Below, piece after piece: positions 33,779 through 45,106 of a DNA stretch of 64,000 nt. Position 1 is the stretch's first letter. Each line of letters opens with the position of its first letter. Both the position numbers and the translations under genes were made by a program. Source of the stretch: Platynereis dumerilii (lineage: Eukaryota > Annelida > Polychaeta > Phyllodocida > Nereididae); the NCBI GenBank assembly GCA_026936325.1, contig JAPTHN010000003.1, positions 104,389,360-104,453,359 on the forward strand. Reading direction: 5' to 3'. The notes under the pieces were generated by a model that worked only from the letters and a program-made list of their open reading frames with translations, was not told the origin of the DNA and did not search any database.

Positions 33779-36525
33779 ATGCAGAAAGCTTCGAAAGATG
33801 ACAAGAAAGTGAAGAAACTGCTGAAATACCTGCGTAAAGACAGGTTCAAGAAGTTCAAGTCGTATGTGGACAGGCATGGGATAGTTTTGAGAGAAGTGAG
33901 GAGCGAAAATGGAGAGAATTTACTTCATGAGGCTTGCAGGGCTGGCAAGGGATACTTTCTCAGGTCTGGTTTCACTGTTCAGTGATTACAATATGTTAAA
34001 GTCTGGTTATGGTTCTTCATCACTTTTAGAAATTCAATTTCACTTTAATATCGCCAGATGCCCAGATCATTACAACTCGGCGTACGATGCCGTATCCTTG
34101 AATAGACCCAACCGACCCCTGATAATCAATTCGCAGCGGCACATGGTCAGTGATCACTTCTATAGCCTGGGCAGGATAACACCTACAACTGCAGTCAAGA
34201 CTCCTAATTGAGCATCTTGTAATTTCTCAATTTGTCCTATTTTCAGGTACTTCTTGGAGAAAGGGGTGGACCCAATGTTTGCCAATGAAAAGGGAGAAGT
34301 TCCGCTGCACGTGGCCTATCAGAAGGTTCTGTTCTCCGGACAGACAGGAGGTAGAGTTCTGATTGGATTTGATGGATTATGCAATACTTACCTTTTAATT
34401 CTAAATACATGCTTTAAAAAAATAAAACCAGGATTTTCCAGTCTGTGGTTGATTAGATTATCTAGAGTGTGATTATCACTGGTTATATTACAATCTTTTC
34501 AGCCCTAGATGACCTTGTGAGACCCCTCCTGCGCAAGTGTGTGGCTGCGGCTGAAGTAGAGGACCAAAGGGGGCGCAGACCCACGGACTACATGCGCCAG
34601 TTTCAGGAAAAATTGGCCAGGGATGAGGTGAGCTTTGACATATATTGAGAGGATTGTTGTGGTGGGAAAAGGGGTAAATTTACATGTCGATTTTCGAGGA
34701 TAGATAGGAAAGTGCAAAAGATATTTAGACTTGACCACTTTAGGAAGGAAACAGCATAGACATTTTTGTAAATCAGTGTCACATGTCTTTTATTATGTTA
34801 ATACTAAATGAGTAAATCCTTGTACTATACGTAGGCCTACCTCATTGCCATGTCCTCCTCCTGACCTTGTTAGCCTGAGTGCATAAATACAGGACATAAA
34901 GCCCCTAATCAATCATACAGCCTTTTATTATATGTATGTATCTAAAGTTGCAAATTGTTACAGGGAGAGGAAGATGACTCTTCATCAGAAGAAGAAGAAA
35001 GATTCCAGAAGAAGGAAGAAAGAGAAAAAGAAGAAGAAGAAGAGATGTGGAGGAGGAAGCTGATGGAGGAAATGGACGACGAGTACGATCAGGAAATCGG
35101 GAATTATGACAAAGGTGTGTATTCTGTAGGAAATTGTAAACTTGGAAAATATAGATTTCTTTTTCCATATTTTGATTCTTGGTATATTAGTGCATTACCA
35201 AATGCAATTTTATGATTCAAGAGCGATATTTTCTGCACAATTGAAATTTTAAAAAGTCTTAAATAAATGAGTCCAATTTAAAATAATCATACATTTTTGG
35301 TGAAAATAATCATTAATCAAATTTTATCTAATTATTTTGTAGACTTCGTGGAGCCTGACAAGGAACCGGACACATTTGACAACTGGGCCGAGAGCATCCA
35401 CAGGGAGAGGAGGGCAAAGAGGGAGAGAAGTTACTTTGCATTTGAAGAAGAAATTGCCAAGAAGAGGAAGAAGAAGAAGAAAGAAGAAGAAGAAGAACAG
35501 AGGAAGAAGCTGAAGGAGATGGAGGAAGAACACAGGAGGTACCAGGAGAGGGCCAAGAATAAGCACAAGGTAACATTGTCATTGACAGATACTTCATTAA
35601 TTTGTGATGCATATAATTACAATTGTGAAATATTTTGTCTCTGTGTGCTAATCAATGTGATGGGCTGATAGCTCAATTCGTTTAAGATTTGCTTGCCAAA
35701 GATTTTACTATGAAGTTAGCAGATTCAAGGGGGCAGGTAGGGTTGGTCTAGTGACAGCATGCTGGTCCAGGGTTCAAATCCAGCTCTTGCTGGGTCACCT
35801 GGTCCTATGTTGGACGGCTGTTTCAATTGTCCTTCGCCTCATGGCCATGTCATACTCCTGTCCTAATTAGCCTATCAAGTGCATGAATACAGGACAAAAA
35901 GCCCCAATCATCCTTCCATCATTTACAAACGAGCATGATTGTTGCTGACTGTAAATTCCTGGAACATTACTTTGCATTTACAAAAGTTTGTCTCTGCCTA
36001 CTTAATACCAAATTATTCTTTGCCAATAGCTCAACATGTTATGACGCTTTTTTATAACACAAGATTCACTTTTTTTTTAAATTAACATTGATTCTATTGG
36101 TCTATTTGACTAATTACTTATTCCAATATCTTTTCCAGGAGAGATTACTGAAGCACAAGAAGCGATACACGGAGAGAATCAAGGAATTTTTTGCGGCCAA
36201 GGAGGACAGAGGGGAGATCGGGTACTCCGACGTCCCCTGGCCGCATTTTAAGTCAGAGAGGCCGAAGGCCGACAAATCTAAGGGCGACAAGTCGAAGGGA
36301 GGTGACAGTGCTGAAAGTATGAAGGAGTTCCTACTGTGTGACGTAGATATGAAAGATGAGGCTGCCGTCAAGAAATGTTTAAAGGAGCAGCAGGTCGTGT
36401 GGCACCCGGACAGATTCAGCCAAAAATGCGGCCGCTATTTGCGGGAGGAGGATACAGAGAGGATCATGGGAAGGGTCAATTCGATATCTCAACAACTGAA
36501 CGCTCTTCTCACTGACATAACGTGA
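33779..36525 (+). CDS. NFKBIL1: NF-kappa-B inhibitor-like protein 1
   Basis: Six exons: 33779-33963, 34247-34350, 34503-34627, 34964-35114, 35343-35569 and 36139-36525. They give 392 residues against about 381 in mammals. Exons 1-3 encode a degenerate ankyrin pair (ENLLHEACRAGKGYF..., YFLEKGVDPMFANEKGEVPLH). Exons 4-5 encode Glu/Lys-rich helices (SSSEEEERFQKKEEREKEEE) and the family motif DNWAESIHRERRAKRE. Exon 6 has GEIGYSDVPWPHF and the conserved C-terminal VVWHPDRFSQK, with an HPD tripeptide like that of J domains. The in-frame TGA just upstream of 33779 fixes the start. In mammals the protein is nuclear and linked to NF-kappa-B and mRNA processing. Tail exons match human order, so orthology is confident. 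Confidence 0.93.
34837..34915 (+). mobile_element. SINE 3' fragment
   Basis: Matches the 3' half of the SINE at 24917-25115 (CATGTCCTCCTCCTGACC ... GCATAAATACAGGACATAAA). The tRNA-like head is missing. Lies in NFKBIL1 intron 3. Confidence 0.8.
35731..35921 (+). mobile_element. tRNA-derived SINE, copy 2
   Basis: B box GGTTCAAATCC at 35771-35781, body GTCACCTGGTCCTATGTTGG, tail ending in ATCC words. Part of the A-box region is deleted relative to copy 1. Lies in NFKBIL1 intron 5. Confidence 0.87.
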
Positions 36526-36587
36526 TGTTTCTCTATCTTAGACAATGTTATTACTTCAATTACTTGTACATATATTGTTGACCTTTT

Positions 36588-37745
36588 TAGCTCGTCTGTT
36601 TTCTTTGAAAACGAAGAGCTATTGTCGTCACTCGGTCGTCGGCGTCGTTGTCGTTGGCGTTGTCGTTGTCCCGGTTAAGGTTTGTGTAAGTGTCCATTTG
36701 TTACCTTAGTATTTCACTTAGACTTATGAAATTTGGTACAGGTATTGGCCTTTGGGTATGGATCAGGGAAATATTGAGAAATCCGAGATGGCCACCATTT
36801 CATGGCGGCCATCTTGGCAGCCATCTTTCTTCATTCTTCAACTGGCCACTATGGCCTTAATTTTTCGCTTAGAGTTATGAAATTCGGTACAGATATTGGC
36901 CTATGGGTATGGATCAGGAACATATTGAGTAATCCAAGATGGCCACCATTTCGTGGCGACCATTTTGGCAGCCATCTTTCTTCATTCTTCAACTGCCCAC
37001 TGTGCCCTTAATATTTTGCTTAGAGTTATGAAATTTGGTACAGATATCGCCCTGTGGGTATGGATTAGGAACTTATTGAGAAATCCAAGATGGCAACCGT
37101 TTCGTGACGGCCATTTTGGCAGCCATCTTTCTTCATTCTTCAACTGCCACTGTGCCCTTAATATTTCGCTTAGAGTGATGAAATTTGGTACAGGTATTGG
37201 CCTGTAGGTAGGGATTGGGAACATGTCGAGAAATCCAAGATGGCAGCCATTTCGTGGCGACCATTTTGGCAGCCATCTTTCTTCGTTCTTCAACTGCCCA
37301 CTGTGCCCTTAATATTTCGTTTAGAGTTATGCAATGTGGTACAGGTATTGACCTGTGAGTATGGATTGGGAAATTGCCGATAAATCGAAGATGGTGGCCA
37401 TTTTGTGGCGGCCATTTTTGCAGCCATCTTCCTTTCATACTTCAACTGCCACTGTGCCCTTGATATTTTGCTTAGAGTTATGCAATATGGAAATTTGGCC
37501 TGTGCGTATGATTGGGAACATGTTGATAAATCCAAGATGGTGGCCATTTTGTGTCAGCCATTTAGGCTGCGATCTTTCTGCATTCTTCAACTGCCCCATG
37601 TGACCTTAGTATTTCGCTTAGAGTTATGAAATTTGGTACCAGTATTTGCCTCTGGGTGTGGATTGGCAATAAAATTAGATAGAGTTATTAGCCTGTGGGT
37701 GATTATCAGGCACACATTGATAGATTTCACGTTAACAGACGAGCG
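36588..37745 (+). repeat. 150-bp tandem repeat in a CAGACGAG-ended element
   Basis: A unit of about 150 bp, with ATGAAATTTGGTACA as landmark at about 36726, 36877, 37029, 37180, 37329, 37479 and 37626, also contains AAGATGGCCACCATTT and CAGCCATCTTTCTTCATTC. The block begins AGCTCGTCTGTTTTC with a hairpin (GAAAACGAAGAGCT) and a GTCGTC-rich stretch, and ends GTTAACAGACGAGC, which is inverted relative to the start. It is therefore probably one mobile element with internal tandem repeats. Open frames on either strand are by-products. Confidence 0.75.
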
Positions 37746-38470
37746 TTGAAACCGCTTGCGGTTCTGGTTAATGAATGTTTTATAAAAATCTTAAAACCTC
37801 ATCATGGAATAGTGTTGTTGAAATCTGGTTGTGTTATTTATCAAAGAGTCTCCATCAACGCCGGAGCTTGTGAATTTCATCAGAGGGTGCTTTTCTTTTA
37901 CATAATGTTTTTTTAGTTCCTGAAATTGTTCTAACTCGAGAGTCTGGCTCTCCTAACAAATATTTAGTGAGTTCTCCATTGCAGGAGAAGCACTCCATTG
38001 CTGGTTTCTTCATTTGTGTGTGGTGGTGTCACTGATTCACTTTCATCTTCAACTTGTTTAATGAATTAATTTCGTTATGATTTCATATCTTTCTTGCTAT
38101 ATATTTTATGAAAGAGTCTCCACTGATCTCTGAGCTTGTGAATTTCATCGATTCGAAAGTGTTTCATTAAGAAAAATAAATTCTCAAATAGGCTGAGCTG
38201 GTGCAAAATTTCATTGTCACTGTGCGAGTATTTGACGACATTGGTTATGTTGTAGGGGACAACCCAGGGTGGTGTATTCGGAGAGACTGTGCTTTTTTAA
38301 TCTGACACTAAATAAAGGTGAGAATAGGAGCTAGTGCCAATAAAGGGGCTAGAACTTTAGTAAATATGCTGGGGGCTGAAGAAAGGCTGAAAGGAAGGAG
38401 CTCATATTGGTACAACTGGCCTGCCAGGCTGCCAGCCTGAACCTGAGCAACTTCCTGTGAGAGGGTGTTA
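37746..38470. other. No gene seen
   Basis: AT-rich sequence. TTGTGAATTTCATC words recur at about 37870 and 38145, hinting at an old duplication. Nothing else. Confidence 0.45.
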
Positions 38471-39460
38471 CGAGGGGCGTTCAGAAAGTTTTGACCAATT
38501 TTTCTGAGAGATGCTTATATTTGAGCAAGAGTCTTTAAATTTTCAGAAATACATCTTGAGGTATCAAGGAAACAAATGGCCAAGCTGCTTTGAGACACAA
38601 TATATTTAAATTGTTATTTTGTTGCCATGGAAACGGTAAGACTGAACCAAGCGCAGCTCATTTTTCTAGTGAACTTAGCATTGTGTTTTCCCTGAAATCT
38701 TTCAAATTATGTTAAAAAGGACTGCAAACCTGTGCAGGGCCTAATGGCAATTGTGATTGTAACTTTATGATGTCACAATGTTGTGCCAATCCATTGTTTA
38801 GCCGTTTACACCTGATTTTTGCACTGTAAAGAGTGATTTTCAATGAGCATTTTACGTGGACCCGAAACACTATCAGAGAGCTTCAATTAAATCGTGTTTT
38901 CTCACAGGAAAGAATGGTACGCCAACCCAGGATCTCATTAGGACAGCATTTCTAGATACCTTGATGATGATTTAGCACCATGTGACTGTTGTTTATTCTC
39001 TAATCTAAAAGATGAGCTGAGAGGTGAAAGATATGCTACAAATCATGACTTTTGACATGCAATTTTGAGAGCTTTTCTAAGTTAAGACTTTGAAATTTGC
39101 TTCACTGCATGGATTGAAAGGATGCAAAAATTTGTTTCATGCCACAGAGAGTACTTTGAAAAATTGTGAAGCTGCTGGTGAACATCTATGTTCACAATTA
39201 ATTGTGTATATGCAATAAATTTTATGGCGATTTACACGGCTAAATTGCTGAGTTTTATATGAAAAAATAAGCTGCGCTGCCTACCCCCAAGGTGTGGTTT
39301 CCATGGCAACAGAAAAGTAAGTTAAACATTGGCCACGGATGTAATATTTTCAGAATCAATGGCAATACACCTGAATTTTGTCCTGTGAAATTTTGATTCA
39401 AGTACATCAAGGAGAAAGGCCTGCTACAAAAATTGGTCAGAACTTCCTGAACACCCCTCG
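38471..39460 (+). mobile_element. Decayed mariner transposon
   Basis: A 990-bp element with inverted ends CGAGGGGCGTTCAGAAAGTT (left) and CGAGGGGTGTTCAGGAAGTT (right, inverted), flanked by TA on both sides. Near 38965-39030 the plus strand reads DDDLAPCDCCLFSNLKDELRGERY, split here as DLAPCDCCLFSNLKDELRG, like the mariner catalytic DLAPCDFWLFPKLK region. Near 39110-39169 it reads WIERMQKFVSCHREYFEKL, the transposase C-terminus. The frame between has stops and shifts and the N-terminal half is largely lost, so it is inactive. Confidence 0.85.
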
Positions 39461-40532
39461 TAGGTATAACCACGAGACTTGAAGAATAGTTAGAAATATT
39501 TATTCTTCCAATAATTCTTCCAAGACATGAACATCAACGTCATCAGTCATGGCGCGAATCCAAACTAACTATACAACACATGGCACTACAATCACTAATC
39601 TTGATTAAAGCCCCACCTGGTGGTCCTGACAGAGGATGCAAAGGGATGTGTAGACATGCATTCTTCAGGTCTATGGAATCCATCTTGGAAGTGACTGCGC
39701 TATATGCTGATTTAGTGGCCTGAGATTTAGAATTGGACATAATTTGTTGGCCCCTAGCTTTGGAACGACAAAAAACATGCAATAGAAAACCCTTGACTTC
39801 CTTTGGGGGTTGCAAATTTTACTGCGTCTTTCTCTAAAACTTCAGTGGTGTCGTCACTTAAAACCGACAGTTTTCTGCCTGTGGCCACTGTGTCTCTCAA
39901 CCCAGATTGAAACTATTTAGTTCTTGCCTCACAATTGAAGCTGTCGGTCCACTAACGTTTCTGTGAAAGGATGCACTCCTTTTTTACCCTGGGTTCCCAC
40001 AGGGTAATTTTATCTAAAAAACCAGTCGGAGAGATTTTTGGAAAAAAGTTTTCCCGGCGTTAATACAGGTGTGGATGTGGTCAAGTGGGCCGTTTTGTGT
40101 TCATATAGAACTGAACTAAAATGCGTTGTGGAATTCGGGATAGTTTGTTGTGATTTTTTTTTTTTAAATTAAAAAAAATCCTTTTTTTTTTTCAATTTTT
40201 TTTTTTTAATAGTTTGTGTCGTGGATCATTTGAGTCTTGAGGGGCTGTTTTCAAGCTGACCTTGCATTATAATATCGCCCACACGACGATCTTCCATGCG
40301 TTTCAAGGAAGGCCAATAATGCATTTGGCAATTGCTTTTTGCAGTGCATCTATTCTCAGAAGCCGTCTAACAATGCAAATTGCAAACCTGCAAGTTCTAA
40401 AGCCTTTCTTCACCCTCAGTTTACCAAATTGCCATTGAGAAAGCGCTTGAAGTCAATCTGACAGGTGTCAAAGCTGATAGCATTCTGCAGTGCAGTGCTA
40501 CTTTGATCTTGTATCCATGGATCTTATGCTTA
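39461..40532. other. No gene seen; homopolymer tract
   Basis: A T/A homopolymer block lies at 40146-40211. No coding frame is supported. Confidence 0.45.
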
Positions 40533-41407
40533 ATTGCTAATTCCCAACAGAACCCAGGGTTTGAATCCTCGGATTCTTGTTGTAAGGTGGCGCTGCAAAG
40601 CTCCATATTTTGAAGCTGCCAATAATTTGGCAGCCATTTCCTTCCTAACATTAGCACCTTTGGGCACATTTACATGGTTGTCATTTACTGCATCAACTTC
40701 TAGATTAGGAGGGGCAGGCCTATCACCTATATTGGAGAAAGGCGAATACTGTCCAAAATCTGTGGGGAAGTCCTTCCCAGTCTTTGCAATCAGCTGCTGC
40801 AGACCATGGAGGGCCTCTTGGTGCTGGAGAAGGACCTTTTTGAGAAGGACCTTTTTGAGAAGGACCTTTTTGGGAAGGACCTTTTTGAGAAGGACCTTTT
40901 TGAGATGGACCTTTTTGAGAAGGACCCTTTTTGAGAAGGACCCTTTTTGAGAAGGTCCTTTTTGAGAAGGACCTTTCGGAGAAGGACCTTTCTGAGAAGG
41001 ACCTTTCTGAGAAGGACCTTTTTGAGAAGGACCTTTTTGGGAAGGACCCTTTTTGAGAAGGACCCTTTTTGAGAAGGACCCTTTTTGAGAAGGACCTTTT
41101 TGAGAAGGACCTTTTTGAGAAGGACCCTTTTTGAGAAGGACCCTTTTTGAGAAGGACCTTTTTGAGAAGGACCCTTTTTGAGAAGGACCTTTTTGAGAAG
41201 GACCTTTTTGAGAAGGACCTTTGTGCAAACAAAGTGTTTGCTGTTGTCAGCATGAAAGTTCGGTGACAGATATGAAATGCTGGCCTGTACACTCACATTC
41301 ACATCATCTAAACCTACTGACAACTTACTATTCACACTATACCACAGAAGTCCCTTCTGCTTTACTTTGAACCTGGTGCCACACGGCTTGCACAGGCTGT
41401 CCGCCAT
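40533..41407 (-). CDS. Hypothetical protein with pentapeptide repeats
   Basis: From ATG at 41407 the minus strand reads MADSLCKPCGTRFKVKQKG... (63 residues, with a CxxC pair), then a VLLKK-type repeat, and finally, in a frame shifted by two, ...VLLQHQEALHGLQQLIAKTG and GDRPAPPNLEVDAVNDNHVN to a stop at 40530-40532. Both unique ends adjoin the repeat in the VLLKK phase, which suggests one original protein. The repeat has eight 16-bp units among 15-bp ones; eight extra bases account exactly for the frame offset. As it stands the frame is not continuous unless an intron or another allele corrects it. Family unknown; the CxxC head could be part of a zinc site. A MITE sits 18 bp upstream of the ATG. 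Confidence 0.45.
40830..41222 (-). repeat. 15/16-bp minisatellite, 26 copies
   Basis: Plus-strand unit AAGGACCTTTTTGAG. Starts of successive units are 15 bp apart 17 times and 16 bp apart 8 times, the extra base being a C in AAGGACCC. The minus strand is open in all three phases, reading VLLKK, KGPSQ or RSFSK pentapeptides. Confidence 0.97.
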
Positions 41408-41425
41408 GTTGGTGTGGTCTAGTGA

Positions 41426-41636
41426 GGCCGCACATAATTGATTCTTAGCTTCGCGGACCCGCCGACACAGTAGATTTCCTGCCGATGGAAAAAAAAATTT
41501 GAAAAAAAATATAAAATATTTTTTTTGACATTATGAATTTTTTTTTTTCACCTTTTTTTTTTTTGTCCTACCGACCGACCCTAGAAAAAGTGCCTTGAGA
41601 CGAATCCGAGAAGCTAAAGATCAATTATGTGTGGCC
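41426..41636. mobile_element. MITE, second Harbinger-like copy
   Basis: Same family as 4193-4382: ends GGCCGCACATAATTGATT and inverted GGCCACACATAATTGATC, interior CTACCGACCGACCCTAG. Flanked by TGA on both sides (41423-41425 and 41637-41639). The length difference is in the T/A homopolymers. Confidence 0.8.
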
Positions 41637-42186
41637 TGAATGTGGGTCACGAAGCTTGGCCGACTGGTGCTGATGGGGCGTAAAACACAAACTCACTCAC
41701 GCACCCACTTGCCTCTGGTAGGCGAGCTTGTGGAACCATCACTGGGTCTTTTCACATTTGTAGGAGCCTTTCTTCTGAGAATGAGAACCATTCATCATTA
41801 ATTGTTGTTGAAAATATAATTAATGACATCTTTCACCCTAGCTGGTGACATGCAAGGCTGCCAATCTCTGGGTCTAGGGCAGTTTCACAGTTATGTGTAG
41901 GTATGGCCCATCCAAAAATTGTGCCTCTAGATAGCCCAACCTGGTGCTGATGGGGCTTAAAACACAAACTCACTCTGATTTAACAGAGCAATTGGCTCCA
42001 TTGGTTTCTAAAGTCTGGATCATTCTACCAACTGCTCTTTTCTTTGCAGTGATCAAATGATGTATTACAACGCGATCTCCCACTATAGCCTCGACACACA
42101 CAAGGAACCATTTGTCCACCCATTCGGAAAATCCAAATTCTTCTCAAGTTTCACTCTTGCATCAATTTTGATGCAGATACTGGGGG
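41637..42186 (+). mobile_element. SINE-tail fragments
   Basis: CTGGTGCTGATGGGGCGTAA followed by AACACAAACTCACTC occurs at about 41663 and, with GGGGCTTAAAACAC, at about 41941. The second is preceded by GGCTGCCAATCTCTGGGTC, a degenerate tRNA-like head. The same tail is found in the introns of the recombinase array. No gene is seen here. Confidence 0.55.
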
Positions 42187-42367
42187 GGAGGGTTGGTCAA
42201 GTGTGCTAAGGTGTCAATGCTGGGTGAGCCTGGGTCCAGGGTTCGAATCCAGCTCTTGCCAGTGTCAATAACCGTTTGCCTCATTGCCATGTCCTCCTCC
42301 AGTCCTAGTTAGCCTACCAAGTGCATAAATACAGGAGGTAAAGCCCCATTCATTCATCTGTCCATCC
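42187..42367 (+). mobile_element. tRNA-derived SINE, copy 3, at the array edge
   Basis: B box GGTTCGAATCC at 42240-42250, body CATGTCCTCCTCCAGTCCTA, tail ATCTGTCCATCC. It abuts the truncated last exon of the recombinase-like array, so its insertion or a deletion at it marks the array boundary. Confidence 0.87.
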
Positions 42368-42486
42368 TTTATGGCATGCATATTGAACGCATGCATCACA
42401 TTCAGGGTGGTGTCATTACAAAAATGGAGGAATCTGGAAACATTGGAGATGTCCTCCCTTATCGTGGTCAAGCTATAGTCGGCCTC
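42368..42486 (-). pseudogene. Recombinase array, terminal fragment G
   Basis: The 5' part of a core-binding-domain exon (EADYSLTTIREDISNVSRF...) starts after an acceptor at 42487 and is cut off at the SINE at 42368. It is the last trace of the array on its 3' side. A deletion also fuses the intron upstream of it to the preceding cassette's last exon. Confidence 0.7.
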
Positions 42487-42519
42487 CTGTATAACGAAAT
42501 AAATTCTTTGTTATATTTT

Positions 42520-44325
42520 CTTTGTTGAAGCTCTCCTTTAACTTCACGTCGTTCAGACATCTGTAGTTCTGTTTTAACTTGTCGGTACGATTACTGGCCA
42601 ATTTCGTGCCTTGGTTAGGGAGCATTTTTGCAAGATATCACATGTAAAGTAGACACTTGACTTATACAATTAGCTCATTTGACTACAATGTTGACAAAGA
42701 AATTTCAAATAAAATTACCTTGCCAAACAGTGCCCAAACCAAAATATGTTTGCTGCAAAAAAAATAAAGGATAAGTAGATATATTAGCTATGTAGAGAAG
42801 TGCCTTTTTCAGACACATGAAAGACCAATGAAACAAAAAAAAATCTCCTATGAAAAAATATGTTGTTCTTGAGGCAATGGCCCTGTCCAATGTATTCAAG
42901 TGGGTGTAATGGCTCTCTGCCACGCCTTTGCTGTGTGGAAGTCTTCACGTCGTACTGCATCAATTCCTGCCCTTGGGTCCATTACTATTGTAGTCTTCGC
43001 CATCCGCAATTTGGTTGGATCGAAATCCATCTATAAAACAAAAAATATGCCATAATGAACATAATCCACATGGTGCTATCATTTGTGCACATAGCTAAAA
43101 ATATATGAGAAAAACTCAAGCTTGAGGATGGTTTGAAGCTTCTGCTTCACATTTCTGTATTTCTTGCCTGTGCGAGACAGAAACACATGCTCATCCATCC
43201 CTTCATCAGCCATGATTGCAGATCTTACATAATATCTTAAGTAAATCTTAAACGCAAAGAATTCTGGCTCATTCAGGATGATAGTCGCATCATACTGTTC
43301 AGCTGGAAAAAAAAATAATAATAAAGTGGTCAAGATTGATGCTACTTTCAACAGGTAGGCCTCAGTTTTAGACTAGGATATATACCTGTCTTATGGTCAT
43401 CCATCGTGATACAAAAGAAGCCGTTCCGGAAAACGAAACTCCCCAAGTTTTCGCCAACGTGGCTCATAAGAAGATTCTGTTAAGAAACAGAGTAGTCAAT
43501 TAGCACATATTAGGGCAATCAGAACATCAATCAATTTCAATCCTTAATGAGACTTGGAACAGGTTACAATACTTACGGTGATTATTCCAGGCCTCTGCGA
43601 ATTCCGTTCCAAAATGGCCGCCGCCATGATGGCTGTTGCCTTAGCAACCTCGTTGAGGGAGAGGTCCCTCTTCTTGTAGATCTTAAATCCATCAATCAGC
43701 TGTTTGACGGCATTTGTTGTGTCTGTGATTGACAAAATTATAAATTTTTTTATATTTTTGAGACATTTGATTTATAATGAAAATTTGTCAAAAGGAAATA
43801 GTTGGAGAATTAGCAACCTATTTAAAATCAATTACCATTTATACTGGGCATGGCCCCCTTTTTCTGTAATTGGCTGGATATAGCCTTCTTTGATCGTCTT
43901 GACTTCTGACGCTGAAGTCGGCGTGATAGTGGCTTGAAGGCATTCTCGTCCACCGCCGAGATGGAATGCAGACATTCCTGTTGCCGTTCGCAGTCAATAC
44001 GAACAAAGACGTCCTTGATAAGTACAGAAATCAAAACAAGTGTTACTTTTAGAACCTAGTCGACTAGTTGAACATTTAATTTCAAAGGAATCTTTGAAGC
44101 TGACTTTACAATTCGGTGAGAATAATACTAACTTATTGAATGCAAATGTTTCAGGATGTGGCTAGAAGAAGTCTCCTCAAAAAACTCTTTTGCCACAACA
44201 TATGCTTTTATGGCATGCGCATTAAAGGCACGCTTGACATCGAGGACGGTCGGGTTACAAAAGTGGAGGAATCGCGAGACATTCGAGATGTCTTCCCTGA
44301 TTGTCGTGAAGCTGTTGTCGGCCTC
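42520..44325 (-). pseudogene. Recombinase-like cassette F
   Basis: All seven exons are recognisable: 44133-44325, 43836-44013, 43577-43722, 43386-43476, 43121-43302, 42924-43030 and about 42520-42625. The order is core-binding domain (TTIREDISNVSRFLHFC), linker, then catalytic segments ending exon 3 with ERNSQRPGIIT (first Arg), exon 4 with TMDDHKT (Lys), exon 5 with EHVFLSRTGKKYRNVKQK, exon 6 with KLRMAKTTIV (second Arg) and CHSKG (His), and exon 7 with the Tyr. Family knowledge: tyrosine recombinases cut and rejoin DNA via this residue set. About four breaks: short deletions in exons 2 and 6, a changed splice site after exon 5, and truncation of exon 7. Confidence 0.8.
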
Positions 44326-45106
44326 CTGCATAAAGAAAAATGTTCTTTGTTATATTTCAAGCCAGGAGGAATTGAGTTGTAGAAATGATTGTGCCATTAT
44401 TATAACGACTGTGATGTCACACTGACATCCCCTGGTGTCGAAACAGGTCAAATTGTCCACAGGGCTCATTATTCAACTTCTAAATAGCCCACACTGGTGC
44501 TGATGGGGCGTAAAACACAAACAAACACATTATTCAATTGTTTGGTGATACATGTTTCCTGACAATTGGTGCAATTAATGTGATAAACTTACAGTCAACC
44601 AAAAACTCTCGATCTCCCGGAGCTTGGGATGATCTTTGCTGAAGCTCTCCTTTAACTTCACGTCGCTCTGACGTCTGTAGTGCTGTTTTAGCTTTTGGGC
44701 CATTCCAAGCCAAATGGACCAAAATCAAGAAATTTTCCCACATCATGTTTTCCGATTTTGATGAAATTTTAACCTGATATACATGTGTATGTTTAATGAG
44801 CATGTGCGAAATATATCTGATATATTCCACATATTTTGCTTGTGACAGCATTTTGAAAATGTTGGGCTTTCAACAAAAAATTAAGTTTTCATCTTTTGAT
44901 ATCTTTGAAAAAGGCTGGTGAAGGTTCATTTTTCAAGATATCGCCACAAAACTAGGCATATATCATAGTGAGATATAGAGCATAATATACCCTGAATATA
45001 ATGTAGATGATGCTTTCCATCTGTTCGCACCAGCCTGTTAAAATTGGTTCATTTTTTGCGAAATTTGGGTAAATTGTGGGTTTTTGGAATTTTTTCACTC
45101 AGAAAC

